Below are positions 49,145 to 60,868 of a stretch of DNA of 64,000 bases, one piece after another. Location of the stretch: the NCBI GenBank assembly GCA_026745465.1, contig JACYXH010000131.1, positions 10,001 to 74,000 on the forward strand, read 5' to 3'. This stretch comes from Lota lota. Taxonomy: Eukaryota > Chordata > Actinopteri > Gadiformes > Lotidae. How positions within the stretch are numbered: the first letter of the stretch is position 1; the number at the start of each line of letters is the position of its first letter. The position numbers were made by a program, and so were the translations under genes. The notes beneath the pieces are model-generated. The model was not told where the DNA came from. It searched no databases and was given only the letters and a program-made list of their open reading frames with translations.

Positions 49145-50770
49145 CTAGTCTGTTTGATTGACAGGTGAGATGATCAGGGGGGCAGAGTTTTTACCTTTAT
49201 AATCATAGAGACATGGGGAGAGGAATGGATAGAGAGGCTCAGTAAAGGTGCTGCCAATAACAGAGCAGATATGAACCCTGGCTTCCACATCATAGAAGGA
49301 GACCAGACCCTTATCATAATCAACAAACACCCCCACCTTCTGGAGCTTAGCTCTCAGAGGGAGACGGACATCAGGGTTATCTTTAAATACCAACTTATCG
49401 TTGTCTAAGTAAAGAGTCCAGTAACCATTCTCAGGGGTCAACATGATCACACCTTTTCTGTTGATGGACTCTCTGGCCACTCCTAAATGCCATGCAGTCT
49501 TGTCTTTAACCTGGACCTCAAAGTAAAATCTCCCTGAGGAGAAGCTCTGCTTTGTGAGAACACATAGATGCCGTGTAAATCTCTTAGGGTTGTCTGGGAG
49601 TTTCTTCAACAAACCTCCATCATGTACTTGTTTCCCATCCTCAGACAGAATGAGACGGGGATGAGCTGTATCAGGATCCAGAGTCATATCTACTTCATAC
49701 TGCTGGACCCTCTTCAGTTCAGCAGCACAAAGCTTCTTCATCTCCATATTCAGTGTCTCCTGCAGCTGATCCAGGGATTTCCTCAAGGTCCCTACGTATG
49801 ACGGAGGACGGACCTCCACCGTTGTCCAGTCCCTGGTGGGTGGAGGACTCTTCAGGGATCTGAAGGTCTGGAGGAAGTGGAGGTGGTCTTCAGTGTGTGA
49901 GACCTGCTTCACCTCTGAGCTTCTATTGGTCAGATCTTCTATTTCCTGCTCCAGCTCTTTCATGAGGCCTTCAGCCTCTTTCTCTGTGGATTTCAGTTTC
50001 TCTTTAACCGTTTGGTTGAACTCATCCCGGCACTTTTCCATGCAGTTCATCAGAGTAGTGAGGACCTGCCCACCATCAGCTATCTCTCTGTCTGCGTCTT
50101 TCTTGATTAATTCTACTGTGTCTTTGATCTCCTTAATCTTTAGTTTTCTCTCCTGGATCATCTGCTGAACATCAGTCTCTGTCTTCCCCAGCTGGGCCCT
50201 CTTCACTTGATATTCCTCTTTTAGAGGTACAACAGGATGGGACTTGTGGTCTGTCTCTGTGCAGAACTGACACACACACACCTGTTCAGTCTGGCAGAAG
50301 AGCTCCAGAAGTCGGTCGTGTTTCTTACACATCCTGTCTTCCAGATGGTCCATAGGCTCGACCAGCCGATGTCTCTTCAGGCCTGCGACTCTCTGATGTG
50401 GCTCCAGGTGGGTTTGGCAGTAAGAGGTAAAACACACTAGGCAGGATTTCACAGCCTTCAGCTGGGGCCCAGTACAGACGTCACAGGGAACTTCTGCTGG
50501 TTCAACACAAGGCTGATCTTTGACTCGTACAGAACTTCTAAACTGATCAACCATCTCTGATATGAAGGTATTGACCTGTAAAGCAGGTCTTGTCTGGAAC
50601 AGCTTTTTACAAACAGGACATTTATACTGGATTTGGCCATCCCAGCATGTTGTAATACAGGTTCTGCAGAAGTTGTGTCCACATGCTGTGGAAACTGGGC
50701 TGTTGAGCACATCCAGACAGATGGAACATGAAAAAAAGATGTCCTTACACCAGGAAGAGTCGGACGCCAT
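49145..50770 (-). CDS. TRIM E3 ubiquitin ligase, bloodthirsty/TRIM39-like
   Basis: A single coding exon of 541 residues. RING (residues 15-54) has all C3HC4 ligands (C15, C18, C30, H32, C35, C38, C51, C54). A first B-box-like zinc segment (CDVCTGPQLKAVKSCLVCF) spans ~96-135 and B-box 2 (RMCKKHDRLLELFCQTEQVC) ~146-187. A coiled coil spans ~190-300 and PRY-SPRY ~360-541 (TLDPDTAHPRLILSEDGKQV, GYWTLYLD, VGVFVDYDKGLVSFYDVEA). Such proteins attach ubiquitin to targets chosen by the PRY-SPRY domain and are greatly expanded in fish, often with antiviral roles; the target here is unknown. The ATG lies two bases after a possible acceptor (ctag), suggesting a 5' untranslated exon. A damaged paralogue is at 58047-59673. 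Confidence 0.92.
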   Translation of the reverse strand: MASDSSWCKDIFFSCSICLDVLNSPVSTACGHNFCRTCITTCWDGQIQYKCPVCKKLFQTRPALQVNTFISEMVDQFRSSVRVKDQPCVEPAEVPCDVCTGPQLKAVKSCLVCFTSYCQTHLEPHQRVAGLKRHRLVEPMDHLEDRMCKKHDRLLELFCQTEQVCVCQFCTETDHKSHPVVPLKEEYQVKRAQLGKTETDVQQMIQERKLKIKEIKDTVELIKKDADREIADGGQVLTTLMNCMEKCRDEFNQTVKEKLKSTEKEAEGLMKELEQEIEDLTNRSSEVKQVSHTEDHLHFLQTFRSLKSPPPTRDWTTVEVRPPSYVGTLRKSLDQLQETLNMEMKKLCAAELKRVQQYEVDMTLDPDTAHPRLILSEDGKQVHDGGLLKKLPDNPKRFTRHLCVLTKQSFSSGRFYFEVQVKDKTAWHLGVARESINRKGVIMLTPENGYWTLYLDNDKLVFKDNPDVRLPLRAKLQKVGVFVDYDKGLVSFYDVEARVHICSVIGSTFTEPLYPFLSPCLYDYKGKNSAPLIISPVNQTD

Positions 50771-52080
50771 TCCTAGAAAGAAAATATGAAAATTGAATTA
50801 CCATTTTAACTATACGTTATATGTTGTATACATGTAATAATGTGTTAATATTCATGAATGTGTTGTTATTTCAAGCAAAGCTCTTGAGCCAACAGGTCGG
50901 TACAACAGCACTGAACATAAACACACTGGTCACTATCGACTCTCACACCGCTACCACCGCGAATGAAGGAGCCAACTGCACTCACACACAGGGAAGATTC
51001 TAACACCACTACTACTCTGATCCATACTGCTTATCCAGCCGCTACTTTAACGCTACTCTTATCGCTTCTTTTAGAAGAAGACAAGTTAAGAACAAGACAT
51101 CTTTCTTCAACAGCAACACCGTACACAGGTTTTGCATATATAACTATTATAGACTCTATACTATTGAGAGAATTGAAATGTGATACAAACCAAAAGAAAT
51201 CAATAAACAAGAGAAAAGAAAAGACAGTGGCATAGAGCAACAGGGATGGGGTCTGCATGCAGCTGGGCCTCAAAAAGGCCTGAAGCCTTATCTGAACAGT
51301 TCTTCTGAAGGAAGATCTGCTTTTTTTTCCTTTCCTGGGAATCATTCTGGATGAACGGTCACCAGGAAGTAAATCTATTCCCTTTGTTCCTCAAATACCG
51401 CTTGCAGCGCCGGGTACGTCGGAGCTCATCGATACTTAGATTAGATTACACTTTACATACTACGGTGTGTAATAGTATCATGGGGCCACCCCCGGGGCCC
51501 CGGTTAACTCCCGGTTTTGGGACTCATCCTTACTCACGCATGCGTCCTCTTCGTTTAGAACGCCCTGATGCTTTAACACCAAACTAACTTTGTTAAAGTC
51601 CCGTGTTGGCCTCGCCTGGTCGGGTTCAACCAAAGCGTACAGAGCGCGGCCCCGCGTGTGGCGCCGCGCTCCAAACAGCACGCCGAGCACTGAGCACGCG
51701 CTGGTGGAACCCGACGAGGCGACACAATAGAGCACGTGAAGGTTGGTTTCGCTAAGCATCAACATCACGTGTTCACACGGAGCGCAGGAGACCCGTGTGG
51801 GGCTAACGCTACAGTACAACATGGCGCCCTGTGGACAGGACGGCAACAATGAGGATTAGAGGTTCAACGTGTTGGACCCACCTTGGAATGTTTCTGTCCT
51901 GGCTCTTTGCTTTAAAACGTCTTGTTCTTCGTCTCCAGAGAGGCTAACGCGTTCACGTCGTCTCTTCGTCATGTCGTCCCTTCGTCTGTTGGATTTCCGT
52001 AAACTTCCGTTTCCTGAACAAGCGAGAGGGGTCTTTCTACAGAGCTCCAGGCTCGGGCCCGCCCCCTCGGTAGCCTTCTG
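50771..52080 (-). promoter_or_regulatory. 5' flank of TRIM gene A, part CpG-rich
   Basis: No second gene is supported. 51470-52080 is richer in CG (for example cgcgtgtggcgccgcgct), which fits a promoter region for the minus-strand TRIM gene. No defined TATA box was found. Confidence 0.4.
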
Positions 52081-52115
52081 ACACGCTCACAGACACAGCC
52101 ACGCGCAGACACAGC

Positions 52116-52222
<107 letters not shown>

Positions 52223-52229
52223 AGTGCTG

Positions 52230-52361
52230 CTTGCGCCTCTACTTCCTACTCTGACTGAATCCGCTGTCTGCTGCTCTCATAGCTCTGCTGCTCGTGTGTG
52301 CAATGTGCGCGTGCACGCTGGGGCGCGTTCCTGCAGCGAGCGTAGAGGCAATAAACACATC
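52230..52361 (+). repeat. Dispersed ~120-base repeat, copy 2
   Basis: Matches 39825-39957, including the shared ending aataaacacatctgttct. Confidence 0.85.
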
Positions 52362-52859
52362 TGTTCTATTTCATGTAGGCTACGCCGTCTAGGCTTCGCC
52401 TTATGGGCTTGTGCCTTGGGCCCCTGAGTGTGTCTTTGGCTCCGTGCTTTTATATGCTTTACTGCGGAGCACTAACTGTGGACCAATAGAAACGGGCAGG
52501 GATTACGCACACACCTACTGGAGCTGCTGAGAATGATTCTCCGTCGGCAGGCCGACTCGCTGCTGCATGTTCACTGCTCCACTAAACGCTGCTGCGCTTG
52601 TTCTACACGCTGAAACGCGTCAATCACATGCAGTTCACCTTTAGATTCAGTGAAACGCTTCTACATCCTGTTTATTGATGCGGATTTTGTCATGACGGCA
52701 TGTGCAAAGCGTGTTTATAATGTCTCCAGAGTTCAAATCTATCAAAGCTATGAGAATTGGAGACACTTGTTGTCACTACACTGCGTCTTGCATTTCCACA
52801 CCATTAAGTTGGTGTTCAGCGTTGGGTGGAGGTGTGTGAAGTGTCGAGGACAGGTGCAG
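52362..52859. other. Intergenic, nothing recognised
   Basis: No supported gene. It may include more of the LINE 3' region that follows. Confidence 0.4.
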
Positions 52860-53178
52860 CGATGCACAGCCTTCATCTTTTAGTTTCTTGCACATTGCAC
52901 ATTTTGTTCAACTTAATACTGTGAACATTTGCACATTCCATGGTCATATTTTGCACATTCCTGCACAACTGTACAGCTACATTTTTAAAACATACTCTGT
53001 ATATTCTGTCTTTTTTATATAGTGTGTTTATATTTTATATATAATTTCTAATTGTAAATGTTTCTATTTTAATATTTATGTTTTGTTGTTGTTATTGCTT
53101 GCACCTAATACCAAGACAAATTCCTTGTACATGTTACACTTCGTTGGAAATAAAGCAAATTCAGATTCTGATTAAGTA
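52860..53178 (+). mobile_element. LINE 3' tail (L2/CR1-like)
   Basis: The end reads taccaagacaaattccttgt ... tggaaataaagcaaattc followed by cagattctgatt, a tail type typical of fish L2/CR1-clade LINEs. No reverse transcriptase is present. A similar inner phrase (cagctacatttttaaaacat) also occurs in the foldback element at 40439. Confidence 0.65.
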
Positions 53179-53311
53179 TTGATTATTTGAATGACTTCAA
53201 CAGACATCCAATATTCTTCCTGGTCTGTTTCCTGGTTTGATCCATGGTGTTTATGAAAGTGTTATACAGGTTAGACTTTTGATCATTGTAATTTCTTGTT
53301 TCATTACACCG

Positions 53312-53313
<2 letters not shown>

Positions 53314-53360
<47 letters not shown>

Positions 53361-53569
53361 GTTAAATAAATACAAAATCAACGCTAATTTGTTGAATAAG
53401 TAACTAATCTTCCAAGGCCCGGGCATCAACCAATAGAAACAGAGTTAAGCATTAAGTTACTGCAGCAGTCAGAGTGGCCATGATGAGTCAAACAACACAA
53501 TGTTAGACGCTGTGGGGGAAATGTTAGTGGTTTCCTCTTGACAAGATAAGATCACAGACGTGTGTGTGT

Positions 53570-53626
<57 letters not shown>

Positions 53627-53928
53627 AGGAACCATAATGAGTTATAAGAAGGCAGAACCACTTCGCTAGCCTTGGGGGTGGTCGGAATGTTCCATCACCA
53701 GAGAGCCTTTTCCACAGTGATGGTAACTGTCATCCACCATATTGATTCTAGTTATATACGAGGACACATCGACTCACACAAAGTGCTCAAATACGAGTGT
53801 TCATGCAAACCAGACGCTAATCTGTGTTTAAAGTTGGGAGCCACAGGTTGTTATGAAACATCCGTGGTTAGGGGAGGACAGGAAGTCTGGTTCAGGAAAC
53901 AAAAGTAAAAGATGAAGAAGTATGTTTT

Positions 53929-53967
<39 letters not shown>
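53314..53967. repeat. Three dinucleotide microsatellites with nondescript DNA between
   Basis: (TG)n at 53314-53357, (TG)n at 53561-53622 and (AC)n at 53930-53967. No gene is recognised between them. Confidence 0.9.
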
Positions 53968-53972
<5 letters not shown>

Positions 53973-54039
53973 CTTAAATATATCTATTCATACGCTCACA
54001 GAGATAACATACACTTCCACCCAAAAGGACCACATTAGA

Positions 54040-55090
54040 AATAAGCTCTTGGGCTTTATTGTGTTTGATCCCTTTGTCAGTTGTCAACAAAGAATTGACA
54101 AATCTCGGGGCGGTGCGCTGGCACTCCGGACACGCCTGACAGTGCTGAGTGACGTCCCTCTTAACCCCGGGCCAGTAAACCCGCTCTAGGATTGTGTCCC
54201 TAGTCTAGTCCATGCCTAGGTGAGCCCCTAGTACATGGGAATGGGCCATGTAAAGGACTTTGCTCATGTAGGGGTGGGGGCACCACCAACTGCTGGGTCA
54301 CTGCTCCCCCCCCCTCCCCTCCTCTACTACCCGATAAAGCAAGCCCGGCCTGGTGCTGGAATGGGGGTGGGGTAGGTTACTCACCGACTCCCGGGCCTGG
54401 CCGTCACGGGCGAGGACGTGGCTCCAGGCGTGCTTCAGGGCGTCGTCCTGCAGTTGGGCGGTGGTGAACTGCCCGGGCCGGTCCCCCCCCCCACCCCCCC
54501 CTCTCCCACCCCAAGTCAGAGACCTCTGTGAGTGGGGAGCCCTCCGCCTCTCCGGGTGGGGGCGGACTGTTTCGTGGCGGTCACGGGGTCTCGGGGGGGG
54601 GGGCCTGGGGGAGGCCCCGTGGAGTCCGTGTGGTGGGGCCCTCCCATCGGCGGTTTGGGACCGTCCCTCCCGGGGCCGTCGCCCTCTCCGGACGACTCGC
54701 CACAGGCGGGTGGGACGGGTCGGCCGCGTGGCCTCAGCTGGGGTCGGGGGGCCGGGGGCCCGGCTAAGGGCTCCTGAGCCGGTGGAAGATGGGGCGGTCT
54801 CTCCCTGTGAGTGGGGTCTCCAACATTCCTCTCGGGGTCCCTGGGCGGGGGTCGGCGGCCTCGGCGGGGGTGGGGGGGGGGCAATGACGACGTAGTGGGC
54901 GAGGCTGTGTCCGTAGTACGCTAGGATCGCCCGCTTCAGCGCCGGGTACCGACCGGCACGGTGCGGGGTCAGGTCCCGGCTCGAGGAGGGGGGGCCAGGA
55001 TGTGGGGCCGCCGGTCCCCCGGCCAGGCCTCTCTCGGGGCCGTCCTCTGGAACAGGCCTCCAGGTCGGCCCCCACGTTGTCATCGGGGCC
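54040..55090 (-). mobile_element. GC-rich, degraded gypsy remnant with integrase zinc domain
   Basis: On the minus strand 54270-54095 reads an integrase HHCC zinc-binding segment (MAHSHVLGAHLGMD, then WPGVKRDVTQHC and ACPECQ) broken by an in-frame TAG. Just upstream, a linker typical of gypsy polyproteins (TTAQLQDDALKHAWSHV, GLLYRVVEEG) ends in a stop near 54298. Further upstream a gag-like piece (YPALKRAILAYYGHSLA) is seen. Reverse transcriptase is absent, so the middle is deleted. Many C/G homopolymers fill the region and create long Pro/Arg/Gly frames on both strands that are not genes. Confidence 0.65.
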
Positions 55091-56175
55091 CGGGGCCCGG
55101 CGAGGTGCAGGACGGCCTCCCGGAGGAGGGCGGGGCTTTGGGCGGTGTCTCTCTGGGGGGGGGGGGGGGGGGGGGGGGGGGGCGGCGGCCAGGGCGTGGT
55201 CCCTCTGCTGATGCTGGCTGGGGGCCGCGGCTCCGTGGGGGTTCTGCATCGGAGGTCTGCTGTTCACTCTCTCTTCTTTCAAAGGGAACCCCTCTTACTT
55301 TGGAGATCAACGTGATGCTGTGACACTAAAAGAACTAAACAAAGGTTTGAATGTTTTGTCAACCAAAATAAACGGCACATCCTACTACTGCCAATGTCAT
55401 AAATGCAACAAACTATAGACTATTAGTTATTTAATATATAGTATAACCAAATATAAAACGTTGTACGCTGTGTTATCTTCATTTTAGGGGTCAAGTAGGT
55501 TTTATTTGGTGGGAGAGGGACCACAAACGGCTCTTTAGAGAGTGCAGGTTGCAGACCCCGGCCCCAGTGAACACAAGTCAGTGGTGCATTTAAGCCGTGA
55601 TGGCGCTTTACTTCAAAGAAAAGAACAAACGTCAGGGGCCCAACAGAAAACAAAAAGTGTTCTGGCTCCGTGAGCCACGGAGAGACCTCCGGTAATGTTC
55701 CCGGTAATGCCGGTCTCCTCCGAGGGGGAGGGGGGGCTGGGGGGGGGGGGTGTAGTACAGGCCCGGACGCCACTCGTCAGCGTAGCGTCACTGCCCCTCC
55801 GAGGGGTTCGTCCAGCTTCTCGTTCCGGGTAGCTGCGCTCCAACGTCCGTTCCCCAGGGCGGCTCCGGTTCTAGGGAGGAGGAGGGAAACGGTCCTCTAC
55901 CCGCGAGCATCCTCTCCCCCAGGCTGTTGGGTGTTCGTGGCGTTAGGCTGCGTTCTCCGCTCTGCGACACACGACACACACACGCAGCCCGTTTACACGG
56001 TTGGCAGACAAACCTTAAAACAAGTCACCCCGAGTCCCGTGTCTGCTGGCGTTCCTCCTCCTCCTCCTCCTCCTCTTCCTCCTCCTCCGTCGCAGGTGTT
56101 TCCCACGGCGCTGAGCGGGGCCAGCGCTAATGCGCTCCCGGGGGCCAGCTGGGGGAGAGCGGCGGTCTGCTCCGT
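55091..56175. other. GC-rich region with homopolymers
   Basis: Contains poly-G at 55154-55183 and short G runs near 55730-55750, then CG-rich DNA to 56175 with a (TCC)n tract at 56057-56090. Frames are compositional. No gene is supported. Confidence 0.5.
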
Positions 56176-56307
56176 CTACCAGCGCTCCCCTGGGCCGTCT
56201 GGGCCGCTGCGCTGGAGCCGGGCTGACACAATGTCTTGAAACACATCTCTAGTGGGACTGCTGATGTCTTCTGTGTCTCTCTCCATTTCTGTCTGACCAA
56301 AGACATC
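56176..56307 (-). other. Candidate short terminal exon
   Basis: On the minus strand a (CT)n tract ends in CTGCAG at 56313-56308 and is followed by 44 codons (DVFGQTEMERDTEDISSPTR ... PGERW) to TAG at 56176. The splice acceptor and composition look exon-like, but no partner exon or family is recognised. Confidence 0.25.
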
Positions 56308-56308
56308 C

Positions 56309-56345
<37 letters not shown>

Positions 56346-57431
56346 TGAAAAATACACAAAGATGACGAGAGAGTGATACAGAAAGACAGATGGCGATAAA
56401 GAACAGTGTGACATAGAGAGAGACAAGGAAAGATAAAAGAGAGAGAGAGTATAGGACGCTAACAATATACAGTGAGAGAGAGAGAGAGGTTATTATTCAG
56501 TACAATACAGATTGAGAATATAGCTATTCTACTACATACATATTGTAGAGAACGCTCATTTTCCACTGAATATGTCCCATTCTACTTTTGTAAATTTGAA
56601 TTGAAATCAAAAAAGTTTATAACCATTTTATTACGTTATCAAAATGAACTCTTCACATTGTCAATCTTTTCTATTTCCTGTAAGCATTTGCAATTTGATA
56701 GCATTAAACATATAAAAAAACAAAACTAAAAGAGAGGGGACTGAGAGATGGAGAGAGATTTGAACTTTAACTGAACATTTAGATTGGAAGACACAGGCCC
56801 AATGCTGTTGACACAGAGACATCGATGACAGTCAGCTTCACTGTAGGAGAGAGGGAGGGAGAGGGAGGGAGAGGGAGGGAGGGGAGAGAGAGGGGAGAGA
56901 GGGGGAAAGAGGGAAGGTGGGAGAGAGGAAGGGGGGTAGGGATAGGAGAGGATAGAGTGAAAGAGGGAAGGTGGGAGAGAGAGAGGGAGGGAGGGAGAGG
57001 GGGAAAGAGGGAAGATGGGAGAGAGCGAGGGGGAGGAAGGGAGAGAGATATAAACTTTAACTGAACATTTAGATTGGAAGACACAGGCCCAATTCTGTTG
57101 ACACAGAGACATCGATGACAGTCAGCTTCACTGTAGGAAAGAGGGAGGGAGAGGGAGGGAGGGGGGTGGAAAGAGTGAGAGAGGGAGGTAGAGAGGGAGA
57201 AGCAGAGACAGAGGGGGGAGAGATAGAGAGAGGGAGGGGGTGAGAAAGGGAAGGATAGAGCGAGAGAGAGGGAGAAAAAGGGAAGGTGGGAGAGAGGGAG
57301 AGGAGAAGGGGAGGGGGGAGGGAGGGAGAGATAGAGGGTGGAGAAAGAGACGGGGAGGTAGGGAGAGAGGGATGGAAAGAGAAAGAGGAAAAGAGAAAAA
57401 GGGAAGGAGGGAGAGAGCAAGGAAAATGTAG
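56308..57431. repeat. GA-rich low-complexity region with a 300-base duplication
   Basis: (GA)n and (GGGA)n purine tracts at 56310-56345 and 56845-57425. A non-repetitive block (cagtcagcttcactgtagga and preceding sequence) occurs at 56755-56850 and again at 57045-57145, so the purine array was duplicated with its flank. Ser/Leu/Pro frames on the minus strand are artefacts. Confidence 0.85.
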
Positions 57432-57800
57432 CTACTGTATCTACTGAATACATATTGTAGAGAATGTAGCTATTCTACTGAATACATATTGTAGAGAATG
57501 TAGCTATTCTACTGAATACATATTGTACTGAGAATGTACCTATTCTACTGAATACATATTGTAGAGAATGTACCTATTCTACTGAATACATGTCGTACTG
57601 AGAATGTAGCTATTCTACTGAATACATATTGTACTGAGAATGTACATATTCTACTGAATACATATTGTACTGAGAATGTACCTATTCTACTGAATACATA
57701 TTGTACTGAGAATGTACTTATTCTACTGAATACATATTGTACTGAGAATGTACCTATTCTACTGAATACATATTGTCCTGTGAATGTACCTATTCCACAG
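57432..57800. repeat. Minisatellite, ~36-base unit, about ten copies
   Basis: Units with ctactgaatacatattgta and gagaatgtacctatt. Degenerate relatives at 48380-48540 and 56470-56580. It lies just downstream of both TRIM copies. Confidence 0.9.
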
Positions 57801-58046
57801 AAAATGACCCCATTCTATTTTTCGTTTATTTTTATTGACATAAAAAGTAATTCAGAAGTATAAACTAATATAATCGTTTTGTTTAAAAAACTGGACTTTG
57901 CTGGAAACATTTACAATTTGATATTGTTAAATGTACAAAAAACATTCTGTCAATCAGACATTGATCAATATAGTAAATGTAATCTAATCTTGTATCATGG
58001 GTTCTATTTTATAAGTCAGGGTTATTTTCTTAATGAATTTATCCTT
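57801..58046. other. 3' flank of TRIM copy B
   Basis: AT-rich, with phrases shared with the 3' flank of TRIM A (48540-49144). No other feature. Confidence 0.5.
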
Positions 58047-59673
58047 CTAGTCTGTTTGATTGACAGGTGAGATGATGAGGGGGGCAGTGTTTATACCTTC
58101 ATAATTATAGAGACCTGGACTGAGGAATGGATAGAGAGGCTCACTAAAGGTGCAGCCAGTAGCAGAGTAGATATGAACCCTGGCTTCCACATCATAGAAG
58201 GAGACCAGACCCTCATCATAATCAACATACACCCCCACCTTCTGGAGCTCAGCTCTCAGAGGGAGACGGACAGCAGGGTTATCATTAAATATAGACTTTT
58301 CCTTTCTGAAGTAAAGAGTCCAGTAACCTTTCTCAGGGGTCAATATGATCTGATCTTTTCTGTTGATGGACTCTCTGGCCACTCCTAAATGCCATTCAGT
58401 CTTGTCTTTAACCTTGACCTCAAAGTAAAATCTCCCTGAGGAGAAGCTCTGCCTCGTGAGAACACAAACACAATGTGTAAATCTCTTAGGGTTGTCTGGG
58501 AGTTTCTTCACTAAATCTCCATCATGTACTTGTTTCCCATCCTCAGACAGGATGAGACGGGGATGAGCTGTATCAGGATCCAGAGTCACATCTACTTCAT
58601 ACTGCTGGACCCTCTTCAGTTCAGCAGCACAAAGCTTCTTCATCTCCATGTTCAGTGTCTCCTCCAGCTGATCCAGGGATCTCCTCAAGGTCCCTACGTA
58701 TGACGGAGGACGGACCTCCACTGTTGTCCAGTCCCTGGTGGGTGGAGGATTCTTCAGGGATCTGAAGGTCTGGAGGAAGTGGAGGTGGTCTTCAGTGTGT
58801 GAGAGCTGCTTCACCTCTGAGATTATATTGGTCAGATCTTCTATTTCCTGCTCCAGCTTTTTCAGGAGGTCTTCAACTTGTTTCTCTGTGGATTTCAGTT
58901 TCTCTTCAACCGTTTGGTTGAACTCATCCTGCCACTTTTCAATAGAGCGCTTCAGAGCAGTGAAGACCTGCACACCATCAGCTATCTCTCTGTCTGTGTC
59001 TGCTTTTCTGCGGTCCGCTGTGTCTTTAATCTCCTGAATCTTTCGTTGTCTCTTATGTATCATCTGCTGAACTACAGACTCCATCTTCCCCAGCTGGGAT
59101 TTCTTCACTACATATTCCTCCTTTAGAGGTACAACAGGATGGGACTTGTGGTCTGTCTCTGTGCAGAACTGACACACACACACCTGTTCAGTCTGGCAGA
59201 AGAGCTCCAGAACTTGGTCGTGTTTCTTACACATCCTGTCTTCCAGACGGTCCATAGGGTCGACCAGCCGATGTCTCTTCAGGACTGCGAATCTCTGATG
59301 TGGCTCCAGGTGGGTTTGGCAGTAAGAGGTAAAACACACTAGGCAGGACTTCACAGCCTTCAGCTGGGTCCCAGTACAGACGTCACAGGGAACTTCTCCT
59401 GGTTCAACACAAGGCTGCTCTGTACTTTGACTCGTACAGAACTTCTAAACTGATCAACCATCTCTGATATGAAGGTATTGACCTGTACATCAGGTCTTGT
59501 GTGGAACAGCTTGTTACAAACAGGACATTTGTAATGGACTCTACTCTACAGAACCTTTTAATACAGGTTCTGCAGAAGTTATGTCCACATGGTGTGGAGA
59601 CTGGGCTGTTGAACACATCCAGACAGATGGAACATGAAAAGTTATCCTCTGACCAGGAAGTAGCAGAGGCCAT
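58047..59673 (-). pseudogene. TRIM (bloodthirsty/TRIM39-like) copy B with two frameshifts
   Basis: Paralogue of the TRIM at 49145-50770. The start ([20 protein letters not shown]) and first RING cysteines are intact. Near plus 59532-59562 one base is missing relative to copy A, throwing the RING out of frame. Near plus 59415-59426 five extra bases add a second shift before the B-box. From about 59410 down to the stop at 58047 the frame again matches copy A: B-box, coiled coil and PRY-SPRY (TLDPDTAHPRLILSEDGKQV, GYWTLYFRKEK, VGVYVDYDEGLVSFYDVEA), ending in VNQTD. As written it cannot make a RING ligase; a RING-less product from an internal start is conceivable. Assembly errors are possible but two separate events make decay more likely. 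Confidence 0.85.
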
Positions 59674-60236
59674 TCCTAGACACAGACGACAAGGTTTATG
59701 TATTGAGCAATTCCATTATTTTTCGAATTCCAAAAAGGGAAGAGAGGTTCTAAAGTTGTGTTGTTTTACTCACCTATTTGTGGTTGCTGTCGGACAGACA
59801 GCAACATTTGTCCCAAAATGTGTTTTATTATTCTCCTGAAAGAGAGAACTGCTTCCACGTCGGGTTTCTATGAACCTTAAGTTTCGTTTCCTGAACAACA
59901 CGTCCTCTCCTCTCCTCCCCTAACTCCTGGCTCCGCCTCTAAGTCCTAGCCCCGCCCCTAACACCTAGCTCCGCCCCTAACACATGGCTCCGCCCCCCTG
60001 GACACAGTTCACCTCCGTTCAACTTCGCCCTCTGACTGTGGGGCGTGTGTGTGTTCTCCTCTTCTCTGTGGAGTTAGAAGAGAGCCGGTGCAAACCGAGA
60101 AACACTGTGGTGATGTAGTGGTTATTTGCGACTGTAACTGGGATTCAGTGGCGTTGATCGACCCTGGTTTCCGGGGCTTCCCCGCATACTATTTATCCAG
60201 CCCCTATCCAATATTCAACAAGAAAATAAATTAAAG
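59674..60236. other. 5' flank of TRIM copy B
   Basis: Holds a short tandem phrase (ctaacacctagctccgcccc variants at 59925-59998) and a word shared with 7638-7664 (gtggttatttgcgactgtaa). No gene is supported. Confidence 0.5.
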
Positions 60237-60357
60237 ATGTGTTTATTGCTGCTACGCTCGCTGCAGGAACTCGCCCCGGCGTGCATGCGCACAGTGCACA
60301 CACGAGCAGCAGAGCTATGCGAGCAGCAGACAGCGGATTCAGTCAGAGTAGGAAGTA
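60237..60357 (-). repeat. Dispersed ~120-base repeat, copy 3 (inverted)
   Basis: Reverse complement of the repeat at 39825-39957 and 52230-52361. Here it is followed by (GT)n and a long G run instead of (AC)n. Confidence 0.85.
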
Positions 60358-60375
60358 GAGGCGCAAGCAGCGCTG

Positions 60376-60380
60376 CGTGT

Positions 60381-60432
<52 letters not shown>

Positions 60433-60440
60433 TGGGGGGG
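60376..60440. repeat. (GT)n joined to poly-G
   Basis: (GT)n at 60376-60394 and about 36 G residues at 60395-60430. Sequencing length is likely uncertain here. Confidence 0.9.
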
Positions 60441-60819
60441 GAGGGTGTGTGTGTTTTGTAATGAGTTATGTTTCCATAATAAGGCGGGGTTCTTTTCTTC
60501 CTTCATTTCTCTTCAATGAGTCATCTGGTTGGGTCATGTGTTTCTTCCTCTTGTAACACCCTTTACAGACAGGTATTTAGAAAGGCAGACACACACACAC
60601 AAACATTATATAAGCTATGTTAGAGACAGTTTTAACGAGCAGTAGCCTATAAATATACAAGAATAATGCAATGGGCTTTAAAAATACTAAAATAAAGTTG
60701 TTTTTGCCTCTCTGTCATATTTTGTGCACAAATTTGATTTGACTTTGATACAGATCAGCATATTTACCATATGATTGTTGTTGTTGGGCTGGATTCTTCT
60801 TGTATTTGATTCTCACTCA

Positions 60820-60868
<49 letters not shown>

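Noticed and set aside
54298-55323. Several overlapping Pro/Gly/Arg-rich frames on both strands
   Set aside because: Caused by C/G homopolymers in a degraded gypsy element; no consistent codon pattern.
56726-57453. Ser/Leu/Pro-rich 128- and 224-residue frames
   Set aside because: Translation of the GA-rich purine array on the opposite strand.
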